A stretch of 39,110 bases of DNA, taken from positions 1 through 39,110 of the forward strand of contig JAPEVC010000293.1 of NCBI GenBank assembly GCA_027946555.1. Reading direction: 5' to 3'. Origin of the DNA: Gnomoniopsis sp. IMI 355080 (lineage: Eukaryota; Ascomycota; Sordariomycetes; Diaporthales; Gnomoniaceae). Made by a program: the position numbers and the translations under genes. Positions 20,413 to 29,581 of the stretch are shown piece after piece (position 1 is the stretch's first letter; each line of letters begins with the position of its first letter). The notes under the pieces are model-generated. The model did not search any database, had not been told where the DNA came from, and saw only the letters and a list, made by a program, of their open reading frames with translations.

Positions 20413-21963
20413 TCACGATGTCACTGCAACAATGAGACACTCTTGAGTCTCCTGAGCATACTCACAGATTCTCTGAATCTTGAAACCGCTCCGGTCCAGA
20501 AGGGATTCCCATTCAGGCCTCGTCCGCTCCTGGGCTCCAAGTTGAGCCATCATAGTCATGTCCAAAAACGCTGCTTTCCATGGCGCCCCTTGCTCAGATA
20601 GGACCGTGTCGTCGATCAAAAGGTAGGAAGTCTCTCCCATAGCCTCTCTGAGGTGTGTAAGAATCTCTATGGCCTTGTGATCTGGCCAGTCGTGGAAGAT
20701 CAATCTGAGATAGTAGGCCCGGGCCCCTGTCGCGCTGTTAACGACAGTCTCACGAAACAAATAATTCAATTACCCACATTTAATGGGTTGCGGCGTGAAG
20801 AAATCATGTGCCATAGCATCAATGCCCTCGAATCCCGGCAGAGGGCTCGCTCGGATCTGGCTGATAACTTGTGGCTGATCCTGGACGATGACTTTCCCCT
20901 TGAGATCAGGGTACCTCTGCTTGAAAGCAATGCATTGGTGACCCATGGCGCCGCCTACATCGACGAACAGAGGTGTCGAGTGGTCCGATTCCTTGTCACT
21001 CAGAAATTCCCCGCTAAAGTCGACGGCATCGAACCATTCCGTCATACCTTCCCTCAACGTTGTCATGGCCTTTCAATATTCCAATTCAGCTGATGACAAA
21101 GACAAATACTCTCCTCAAATTGCAAAGGCAATATGGTGTATGAGTTATGGTCAAGAAACTTATAGATCAGGTTGAAGATACTTACTTGCATGAAGACTTC
21201 CATCTGACGGGGATGAGCGAGAAGCCATGGGAATGCATTCAGGTCAGTCTTGTGCCCAACATGCCAGGCCAAATTATTTGGATCTGTTGGATTCTTGTAG
21301 CCAGTGTCCCGCAAGTATTGAGGAAGAGCAGTGAACGCCGGTAGAACCGTTTCAAAGCTGGAGACAAGATGTTCAGCAGATATCAGGGGAGTAGTTTGTT
21401 AACTACTCACAAGTACTCCACTCCTGAACGCCCCACCGTTGTTGTCATGGCCTTCGTGAAGTTGTTGGCGCCGTAAGAGTCGGGTCCAGGTTGTGAAATC
21501 ATATGGTTAGCCTGATAGAAACGTAGTAGACGTTCTAGGTCCACGTATCAGCCGGCCACGAAGAGACCGAGGCATACGAAAGGCGGTTACATACTCATTA
21601 GGACAGGGTCAACGTGAGTCTTCTTCGCCAATTGGGCATTACTCAGGGTGCCAGCTTCGCATGCTAAAGCGTCGAAAATTCCCTTTTCTATGCCAACCAA
21701 GGCTAGAGGGAGTTCCAATGGCTGAGGTGGAGTCAGTCAAGGTGCCAGATCCTGTCCAAATCTGTCAGATAGCGACTTACAGTGGAATTCAGCCTGCGTG
21801 TAGAGTCGAGGGGCGTTTCCATTGCATAGCTGAGCTTGCGGCCCACCTCTCGGAGTCTTGACCGGAGGACTTGATCCTTGAGATCAAAAACTTTCTCTGG
21901 TTGAGCTGCCAGGTCCTCAAGTTTGGTGACTAAGGACGCGAGGTCCTGCAGATCAGTAGCCAT
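20413..21963 (-). CDS. SAM-dependent O-methyltransferase, COMT-like, six exons
   Basis: Proposed exons: 21963-21781, 21721-21595, 21534-21411, 21357-21186, 21069-20778 and 20726-20413, giving about 403 residues, typical of fungal O-methyltransferases. Most introns are 53 to 116 bases with good donors and AG acceptors, and the phases agree. The N-terminal winged-helix part includes PLELPLALVGIEKGIFDAL and RLLRFYQANHM. The SAM-binding motif is FVDVGGAMGHQ (about 237-247). The catalytic His lies in FHDWPDH (about 310-316), and downstream acidic residues lie near LSEQGAPW. It should methylate a hydroxyl on a small, probably aromatic, molecule. The last intron is ambiguous: a 51-base form (GTGGGT donor) joins K-W-A-R, while a 39-base form (20774/20734) adds a few residues. 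Repeat copies A and B flank the gene. The family is firm; the substrate is unknown. Confidence 0.88.
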
Positions 21964-22269
21964 AGTTTCGACAAAGCCTTTCACGATGACCTCAGCAATC
22001 TGTATAGCATGTAATAGGAATGATGAATAGCCCTTGTTGCTATACTTGACCTGGAGGTTCAGCTTTGTTATACCACAAGGAGACACACCTTTGTTCTCAT
22101 TTCATAATGGTGATGGCGGTAGGGTTAGCACCACCCTGTGAACAAGTCACGGTATTGCTAGCCATGCCAAGGCGGCCAACCGTTTTTAAAATTTGCTAGC
22201 GTATATACAGTCATTCCTTTCAGCTCATAAAATTGGAGGATCTCTGTATCTTTGACTAGGAGATCATCT

Positions 22270-22483
22270 GCTGCAACGCTGACCCAACTATGAAGATCAG
22301 AGTGTGGACGAAGCTTCATGGCCAAGGCTTTCACTAATCCCTGCTGCCCTGTACACGCGTCTCAGGTAGAAATATGCTGCGAGGGTACTTGTGGCAGGCT
22401 TTGTGGAAGAGTTTCCTCTTGTTGCAACCAAAAAAGGCGCAGCGTGGCAAGCTGCGGCGTGGAGTTACAAGCTGCGGCACAAC
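22270..22483 (+). repeat. Dispersed repeat, copy B
   Basis: This is the counterpart of copy A, on the upstream side of the O-methyltransferase gene about 300 bases before its start. It ends in an internal duplication, AAGCTGCGGC ... AAGCTGCGGC, spaced by GTGGAGTTAC. Boundaries were judged by eye from where similarity to copy A fades. Confidence 0.7.
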
Positions 22484-23139
22484 ATCATTTGCTACTCCTG
22501 AATTGTGACGGTGCCCAGACACACACAAATGCCAAGCTACAGAATTTGTTGGTTAGGTCCCAGCTAAGTGTGATTGATGGCACTAGCACTCTGTCTGCAG
22601 CTGTCCCAATGACAAGATCCTTCAGTCTACACATGTGGGCCATGGGCTTATAGCACTCTTAGGAGGTTGTCACCAAAAGCTCATCATTCGCACTAACAAA
22701 TCCTCCCAGTTATTTGTATTGGTTCAATAACTGACTATCAGATACATTGTATGCAGTATAAAGTACCTTAGGCTGTTCTGGCTATATTCAGCCGGCACTT
22801 GGGAACATCCATGGATGGGCCGGGGATTTGGTTCTGGTCTGCACCCTGTATTGCTGTTTCTCACTAGCACTAAATCGCACAACAAGGCTGAAGGAGTCAG
22901 GACCCAGATTCTTCACAAATCTTGTGGCTAGATGTAGTGTATGTGGCCCCCTTTTAAAAATGGTGGGAGGACGCCTCGATCTGGAAGCTATCAGTGCGCC
23001 GCAGAGATCTGGAAAAGCCATAGGCCACATAATTAGGAGTGCAGAATACCTACCCATCAAATAAACCTCACCTTCTAAAGTTGCATCATCATGTCGTGTT
23101 GTAGCATGCTTCTTGCTTTTCAATGCGTTTTCACCTGAC
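22484..23139. other. Intergenic region, no gene supported
   Basis: Short open frames on both strands have no recognisable content. Reading frames are broken and the codon pattern looks random, as expected for decayed or non-coding DNA between the repeat and the broken membrane-protein gene. Confidence 0.45.
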
Positions 23140-24375
23140 CCTTAGTCCATCTTTTCATTCTTGCCAACGCTGGATCCCACTTCCAACACTCGAAGCTAAC
23201 CCCCTTCACGTTCCAAGGTCGTAATGTCACTGCCAGTATATTCGTACCGACAAACCGAGGCCATTCTCCCGATATTGACCATAGAGTCTCTTTTATTACA
23301 GCATGGACTATTCAGTGCGTTACATGTCTGATTGTTGTTGCCTTGCGATTCTGGTCTCGGTCAATGTTAAGAGGGCAGCGGAGATATGGTTGGGATGATT
23401 GGATCATGCTATTCACTTTGGTAGGCTTCCAATTCTGTATCTATCAGAGCCTTCGAGTATCGATCAACTCTCATAATGGAAGTTAACACTAAGCCAGGCA
23501 AGTTACGTTGGTTGTACACCTGGGCAATCATGGTCATTATCATTGGTGTGAATGGTGGAACAAGATATTTTCAGTATGTCTAACCACCTTCACATGCAAA
23601 ATATGTTCTCATGCTTCACCAAGCTACTCAGACATTTGGAATTATCCCCAGTGGCACCGGCAAGATGTCGGTGCCCAGAAAGATCAGATTTTACATGGGT
23701 TTGTACTTTCTTACCTTTCTACCTTTTCCCTGAAACGTCATCAAGGCTACGCAACATATGCTATTTGGAGAGTTGGCCAGCGCTCTCACACTTCCCTGCT
23801 TCACCTTTCCATTTTCCTCAGGTCCTCGCGCTAGATGGCAACAGTCTATTTAGGAGCTCGCTTGAGAACACTGCTGACTGCTGACTGATATTGTGAAATA
23901 GTCGACATATACTTTATATATGTAGGTCTCACTCGAGCTGACCGTGATAATCCTCTGCGGATCAATCCCAACCTACAAACCAATTTGGGACCGCTTTTTC
24001 AAGTCTAAAATACACACTCAAACCGCACTCACCGGAAGTGGTTACCGAACATTCGACTCTAGCGATCACAGACAAAGTCACCTGGTGAAGGAAGACAATC
24101 AGGTTGAGTTGAAAGGTCACGAGAGAAATAGCTTTGAGAAGCATTTCGACTTGTCATTGCAGCATCTCGATGCTGGAGGCAGGTGTGGACCTGCTGCAGT
24201 TGCTGTCTACAGCCGGCCCGGAGAACCCAAGGAGGTGTGCCGTCCCCCGAATGACTCGACTGCACAGAATAAGGACGAAGCAATCAAAGTTACCCAGACG
24301 GTACGGTTGGAATGGACGGACGAGGCTGGCCATGTTCGTAGTCAAATTCGTGATGAGTTCACAGAAACAGGGTAG
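23140..24375 (+). pseudogene. Broken rhodopsin-like integral membrane protein (fungal seven-helix family, PF20684 type)
   Basis: Recognisable exons survive in order. The first (to about 23420) gives PTNRGHSPDID, a helix TAWTIQCVTCLIVVALRF, then RRYGWDDWIMLFTL, the family's GWDDW signature, followed by a GTAGGC donor. The second (from about 23494) reads LYTWAIMVIIIGVNGG, runs into an in-frame TAA (23581-23583), then continues in frame with KYVLMLHQATQTFGIIPSG and TGKMSV, matching the family's GKxS helix. After that a stretch holding several helices is missing or scrambled. The last exon (23926-24375, acceptor TGTAG) resumes with LTVIILCGSIPTYKPIW, the last helix, and a hydrophilic tail. No in-frame ATG was found for the first exon. 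The internal stop could come from a CAA to TAA change. It is almost certainly non-functional. Confidence 0.75.
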
Positions 24376-24479
24376 GCTGTAGGCATATACCAGGCGAGAA
24401 GCCAGGGTCAATACAGTAGGAACATCTAAGTTGAACTCACGATGCTTCTGAATCCCACAAATATTTGCTATGAAAGTAT

Positions 24480-24637
24480 CGTCTTCAGGACTCTTCTGTA
24501 TACGGACGTCTATGTTCAAGCATTTGGCGCCAGAATGGACGCCACCGCAGCGACGAGGCAAAAGAATGCTTCATCCTCCCAGTACAAACCAATAAGGCGC
24601 AGGGTTCCAGGTCGGGGCGTGGATTTACAGGCTGCGT
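24480..24637 (+). repeat. Dispersed repeat, partial copy C
   Basis: The right end (24583-24637) matches the right ends of copies A and B: ACAAACCAATAAGGCGCAG then GGGGCGTGGATTTACAGGCTGCG. To the left the similarity becomes weak (a CTGTATACGGACGTCT stretch resembles CTGTACACGCGTCT of copy B). It overlaps no supported gene. Confidence 0.55.
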
Positions 24638-25082
24638 CACTTTCGATTGTGTCTAGAACCTTACGGTCCAAAGGCCTTTACGAAAAGGGTACTGAAATAA
24701 CTGTTGTTAGATGATGTGTGGGGATGAAGATCTAAGTGGCAAGCCAGCCACGAAGGGCTGGCTCAGTAGACTTTTCAGATGTTGACTACCTGGTAATATC
24801 GAGTTCACAGTCACAGTAATAAAGGTAGTTCTGCGTAAAAGGTGATGGCGAGGCCGGCCTCAATTTATTGACGGCGGTATCTATGTCCACATGTAGTTCT
24901 AAAGAGACAGGGGGGCTAGTATCATTCGACAGTCTTTACAGCTAATTAGCCTTTTCACGCCAAACTTGCCACGGCTTCCAAGCGAAACAAAACCAGTGAA
25001 GCAGTCCAAATACAATGCAGGTTCCTCGTACAGAATGCCCTTCCCGTTACTCCATCATCAAGTTGTGACCCGAAGTAGCACC
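24638..25082. other. 3' flank of the HsbA-like gene
   Basis: About 445 bases without a recognisable ORF, presumably containing the 3' UTR of the minus-strand gene ending at 25083. Nothing else is seen. Confidence 0.45.
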
Positions 25083-25772
25083 TCATAGGATGAAGAAGCT
25101 GGCAGCACCAGCGAGGACGAGACCGAAGACACTCGCTACTTGAGTTGAGGCAGCAGACTTGGTGCCAGTTTGAGTTGTGGATGCAGAGCTGTTACTGAAG
25201 GAGGCTCCGACTCCACCAGCGTTGGTGCAGTTACCAGAAGCAAAGTTGAGAGAGGTGTCCTGAAGCTGGCCGGTGAACTGGCCAGTGAGTGTACCCGCGA
25301 CCGCTTGCAAATTCGCAGGAATCTTTGAAACTGTGGCGTTGATGAGGGCATTGGCCGAGGTCGAAATGCCCTGTGTTTGTTGCTGAACAATCTGGCAGAG
25401 ACTGGCCTGTTCAAATTGCGACTTCTTGGCATTGAGATCGGTGACAAGGCTTGAGGCGGTTGACTGAACAGGTGACAGGGAGCTTTGGAGAGTGACGGCG
25501 TCTTGGGCTGTGATGGGCGTCGTGGCTGTTATTTGCTGGGTGCCAGAGTCCAGAGCACTCTTGACGTTGGCGGCGTCCGTGGCGAGCTGGGTAAAGTCCC
25601 CGCCATTGTAGTTCTTGACGCTGGTGTCGAGCGCCGTAAGAGCTGTCGAAACTTGCATAATGACTGTAGAGATTGTCTGAACGTCCCTCTTGTTGGGGAG
25701 AGGATCCCACTGTTGCGGAGCCGCCAGGGCGGAGGCCGCCAGGGCCAATGTGATAGATGCCGTCGTCTTCAT
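25083..25772 (-). CDS. GPI-anchored HsbA-type cell-wall galactomannoprotein
   Basis: One exon encodes 229 residues. The ATG at 25772 has a strong context (AACACCATGA) and begins a signal peptide (1-18); an in-frame upstream start would add 15 residues before it and is less likely. Residues about 30-185 form a helical, Ala/Ser/Gln-rich domain typical of the hydrophobic surface binding protein A family (PF12296), including the galactomannoproteins of Aspergillus and Talaromyces, with two cysteines (126 and 182). A Ser/Thr-rich linker then leads to a hydrophobic C-terminus (VFGLVLAGAASFFIL) that looks like a GPI signal. Family members bind hydrophobic surfaces or lipids at the cell exterior. A paralogue lies 3 kb away at 28809-29581, with an SDR gene between them. 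Confidence 0.88.
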   Translation of the reverse strand: MKTTASITLALAASALAAPQQWDPLPNKRDVQTISTVIMQVSTALTALDTSVKNYNGGDFTQLATDAANVKSALDSGTQQITATTPITAQDAVTLQSSLSPVQSTASSLVTDLNAKKSQFEQASLCQIVQQQTQGISTSANALINATVSKIPANLQAVAGTLTGQFTGQLQDTSLNFASGNCTNAGGVGASFSNSSASTTQTGTKSAASTQVASVFGLVLAGAASFFIL

Positions 25773-27293
25773 GGTGTTCAGTGTTGGGATTATTAGGGAT
25801 ATAGGGGAGAGACGCAACAGCTTTGCTTAATATGAAGCTCGAAATTAAACACGTTAGAATCAAAGATGTACACTGATTGTTTTACAAGATCAAAGGTTTC
25901 ATTCACCAAAATGCGGGATCGCTTGGGACTATATGTCCTCACTCGTCGCTTTGAAACGATGAATCGGAATGAATGATTACCGGGAACCTGGGGCTAGAAT
26001 AGAAGGCTCATCCAAAGTTTCTGCGCGACACCATAGCAAGCAAATACTCATGTGCTGACGTTTCAAATCCTTCAAGCACGCAAATCTTCCCAAACCGTCC
26101 AATGGTGGCCAAGTTTCGATTTGGAGACATTTGGGATGAAGCACGAAATACTGATCTTTGGAACGAGGCGTAGGCGGTGGTGGCGGTCCAGGTGGCTCCG
26201 GATTGTTAGAATGGGCGCGTCCAGTTCTACAGCTGCATGAGTTTCCTATTGTAGAAGAGCCTATCACATGATTATTACTTCGCATCGATTGCACGGAATC
26301 AGTCGTCCCATCTCGTCTTACAGTCGCGCCTGGGCGGGAGGGCCCTTGTGTTCCAGCTGGTTTCTTGCGCTTCACTTCTCCAATTAGTATTAGCATGCGA
26401 TAGCCTCGTGGCTTTGTAAAATTGGCTAGTCATGGTCCTCCCGATGCTCCGGGGATAATTCACTATGGTGGTACGAAAAATATAACACCATGGCAGTATG
26501 AAGAGTAGTAGTGCACTTTGGTTCCGTAGGTATGAAGATCCCAACGTCTACTCCCGGCATAGCGCATCGGATCTTAAATGTTAGGCTTAGCTTGTCGCAA
26601 CTGTCAATTCCTGACAATGTGACACAGGCACCAATTGGGACGGAATTATCTGGCCCACGGTCCTCCAACTCACCTGGATTTCCCCAAACTCTGCTGGTGT
26701 CACAACCTTACGTTCGCAAACGAGGTTCTGTGGGGGAAATAGACTTGTTGAATCTGCTTTTGCAAAACTGAAAATGGCTCGACGGTGCAGATCACGGCAA
26801 ATTAGGATTTTTCAGCATGATCTGCTTTAAGAGTAAAGAATATAAGTGACATATCCAAGTACATCTAAGTTGGACATGTACATGATATGTTTTGCACTTG
26901 CACCCGGAACCGTGAGTGACCCCAGTAGGTGGGCGCCTTTCCAGTGAGCAAACATGCACGCCATCCCAACAACTATCCGTCGTTCCCTATTTTAGTCCAC
27001 ACCATACTTTAATGATAGAGAACCTCGTGAATTCAGTATCGCTGATGTGTTGGCCTGAACCGGGAGTAAGGTCGCGGAACATGAGCACTGTACTTTGGAG
27101 AAGATATCCAGCTATTCGGTCGGACTAAAGATGAGCCATGACGTCGATGGCTGCGTTCTCCAACTTAGGCTTCTCACCAGGAACATCTGCGATCTATGTA
27201 CATGGACTTTACAATACGTCTCAAGTTGAGCATCAAGAAATTCACTGCCCAGGTGACCTTGACTACAAGTCAATCCACTTTCCACTTTCTCTC
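25773..27293. other. Divergent intergenic region between HsbA-like and SDR genes
   Basis: The region holds the promoters of both flanking genes. Small minus-strand ORFs at 25977-26396 (139 residues with a PPGPPPPPTP run) and about 26426-26668 have some protein-like composition but no recognisable domain. They are not supported as genes. Confidence 0.45.
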
Positions 27294-27305
27294 ATGATAG
27301 CAAAG

Positions 27306-28073
27306 ATGCCACCATCCGGACTTGCGATACTCATCGGTGCCGGCCCAACATCTGGTGCCGGGATAGCGCGCGTGCTCGCCAACCCGTCTCAAGGCAATCT
27401 TGCTGTGGCTCTGTTAGCCCGCAACGCCGAGAACCTTGCCAACGTATGCAAGTCTGTTCGTCAGTCGTCCAACGGCGGAATATTGCACACATTTCCTACA
27501 GACACACAGCCAGAGAATCTCCGCCGGACCTTCAAGGACATTGCGACGCACCCGGAGTTCTCTGGGTTGAAGCTTAAGCTCGCCATCTACCACGTCAAAC
27601 ATAGCAGCAAGGAGCCATTCCTAGAGAATACCGCTGAGGAGTTCGGCTCTAGCCTACAGACGTACACTACTGGTGCATTCACATTCGCACAGGAAGCTTT
27701 GCGCATGATATACGAGCATCATGGAGGACAAACACTCCTTGCCGAGACCAACGGTCAGAAAAAGGGCACTATTATTTTGACGGGTACTCTGGGCGCTTTG
27801 AGGGCGAATGAAGGCTTTGCTGCGTATGGAGCTGGTAGAGCCGGCGCTCGGATGGTTGCGCAGGCTGTGGCCAAGGAACATTCCAAGTACGGGGTACAGT
27901 GTGTTCACGCTATTGCGAACGGTGGAATCATAGACGAAGACAATGAGGATACCAGGACAGGCAAGAAGATGAGCGCTGAGGCAGTCGGGAAAACTTACTT
28001 GTTTTTAAGTGCACAGGAACCCAGCTTGTGGGTGCATGAGCTGGACTTGAGACCAGCTCAAGAAAGATTCTGA
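27306..28073 (+). CDS. Atypical short-chain dehydrogenase/reductase
   Basis: The ATG at 27306 gives 255 residues, a normal SDR length. ATGs at 27294 and 27138 are in the same frame and would add 4 or 56 residues; the domain begins right at the shorter start. The nucleotide-binding loop is GAGPTSGAGIA (11-21), a variant of TGxxxGxG, followed by LLARN (36-40). The position of the usual NNAG reads IYHVKHS. The catalytic region reads ILTGTLGALRANEGFAAYGAGRAG: Tyr174 is present, but the lysine four residues on is Arg178, and Thr replaces the usual Ser. A core helix and a C-terminal strand (HAIANGGIID) follow. The fold is clear, but the changed triad makes normal oxidoreductase activity uncertain. 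It lies between two HsbA-like genes. Confidence 0.85.
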   Translation: MPPSGLAILIGAGPTSGAGIARVLANPSQGNLAVALLARNAENLANVCKSVRQSSNGGILHTFPTDTQPENLRRTFKDIATHPEFSGLKLKLAIYHVKHSSKEPFLENTAEEFGSSLQTYTTGAFTFAQEALRMIYEHHGGQTLLAETNGQKKGTIILTGTLGALRANEGFAAYGAGRAGARMVAQAVAKEHSKYGVQCVHAIANGGIIDEDNEDTRTGKKMSAEAVGKTYLFLSAQEPSLWVHELDLRPAQERF

Positions 28074-28808
28074 GCCTCGTAGCCCATATATAAATTCGCC
28101 ACTGCAGAAGTTGCGGCTGGCAATCATGAAACGATTCACGATAAACCAACAAGTCTAGACGAATAGCAGATCGGAAACATTGCGAGTTCACCGACGAGAC
28201 AGGCTTTCGTGACACAGTGATTAGAGCCTATATTGTGACGTGGTGTCTCGCTTATTGAGATAACTTGCTCCTTGAGATGCACTGACGGTACATAAGTGCG
28301 CATTGCCTCCAGAAGAATGGCAGCATGTAAGGTACATGACAGTCTTGCAGAATCATTTGACCTCTATCATGTGAGAGCAGACCACCATATTACGTTAATC
28401 TCGGTGCAAGACAATAGTGTTAGACGCTTACAAAGTAGTGAACATATGAAGAGGCAAAGGCCGATCATCGTACTGACGTATGGATCCGACCTCACAAGTG
28501 ATCATGGATATGTGAAGCATGTGAAGCATGTGACAAGAGTCTGTGCCTGAGTAGCCATATGAAGCTCGGCTTACATTATGTACAAAGAGGTATATATTTT
28601 CACATTAAAAGTTTACAATAATAGAAGGCATGTTCGAGTATGTACTTCCCGATCCTTTGAATAAAGCCCGGTCGGACCAGTAAATTCCTCCTGCAACAAA
28701 ACGATCAGAGGACTGGGTCTATTCTCTGTCCTTCTCACGAAGTTGAACACAAAGGTTCCCAGTTGGACGATAGGGCAGGCTATTGACCCTCGTCGACTCA
28801 AGCCTTGC
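28074..28808. other. Convergent 3' intergenic region
   Basis: No recognisable ORF. A short direct repeat, CATGTGAAG in tandem, occurs near 28511-28531. The space probably holds the 3' UTRs of the SDR and the second HsbA-like gene. Confidence 0.45.
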
Positions 28809-29581
28809 TTACATGGCCGTCATTTGCGTGAACGAACCAGCAGGACACTCAGCTACACAGTCGCAGGTCCCATCGGGTTCCAGGGTACCAACACCATCCA
28901 CTGGTGGCAGAGGCAATAAGATGAACACAGGCGAAAGATCAGCCGTCGGGTCAAAAGGACCACTGAGTGCCACTGCAGAGGAGTTTACTGAACTGGGGTT
29001 GGTGAGCAATGCGGTTCCGCGGTCACTGTGCAGCCTCGTGTTAGTCGCCCCTCAATTCCACAACAAGACTTTGTGGCACAACGGCCAAAGCCATGTGAGA
29101 TCACATACAAGATATTTGCCACCTGAGCGAGAGACGCTTGTGCCTGTGTAGCATCCGGATCCAACTTGCTCAACAAGGCGCTTGACATCTTCAGAGCAGC
29201 GTTCGCCTCACTGGCCAGCTGGGCTGAAATCTTACTCGCCTGCCCGGAGGCATCGAGCAGAGGCTTTTGTGCTATGAAGTCGTTGATGCTGACATTGAGG
29301 TTGGATCGCAATGCTTGCGTTGCGATGACTAGACTTTGTGTATCTTCGAAGTCTAGTGGTTCGGAGGCGGTGAAAACGGCCGTGGCATTCTCTAGCAGTG
29401 GCACAGCTATGGATTCAAGCTCCAATAGCGCTGGCGCTGTGGCAGGCAGGCCGATCGTTGCGAGGTCGACGCGTCGAAGGCCTTCGTTGATAATATCTAA
29501 GGCATTTTTTATGGAGTTGAGGTCTGCCACAACGGCAAGGGGCATCGAGAGGAGGAGAGCCCTTATTGAATGTGGTAACAT
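28809..29581 (-). CDS. Secreted HsbA-like protein with Cys-rich tail, two exons
   Basis: Exon 1 runs 29581-29109 and exon 2 29025-28809, giving 229 residues. The 83-base intron (29108-29026) starts GTATGT, has a CTAAC branch site and ends CACAG. The ATG has a strong context (TCACCATGTT) and begins a signal peptide (about 1-19). Residues about 20-165 are a helical domain with a pattern like the HsbA family (INEGLRRVDL ... LDFEDTQSLV ... KISAQLASEANAAL), without cysteines. The tail differs from the paralogue at 25083. It has a hydrophobic LSPVFILLPLPP stretch, then GTCDCVAEC (Cys 212, 214, 218) and a short polar end, with no GPI-type hydrophobic terminus. It may be soluble or linked by disulfides rather than lipid-anchored. 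The domain call is moderate because similarity is by pattern only. Confidence 0.75.

Noticed and set aside
25977..26396. Minus-strand 139-residue frame with a polyproline run
   Set aside because: It has an ATG but no signal, domain or promoter context; the content looks compositional.
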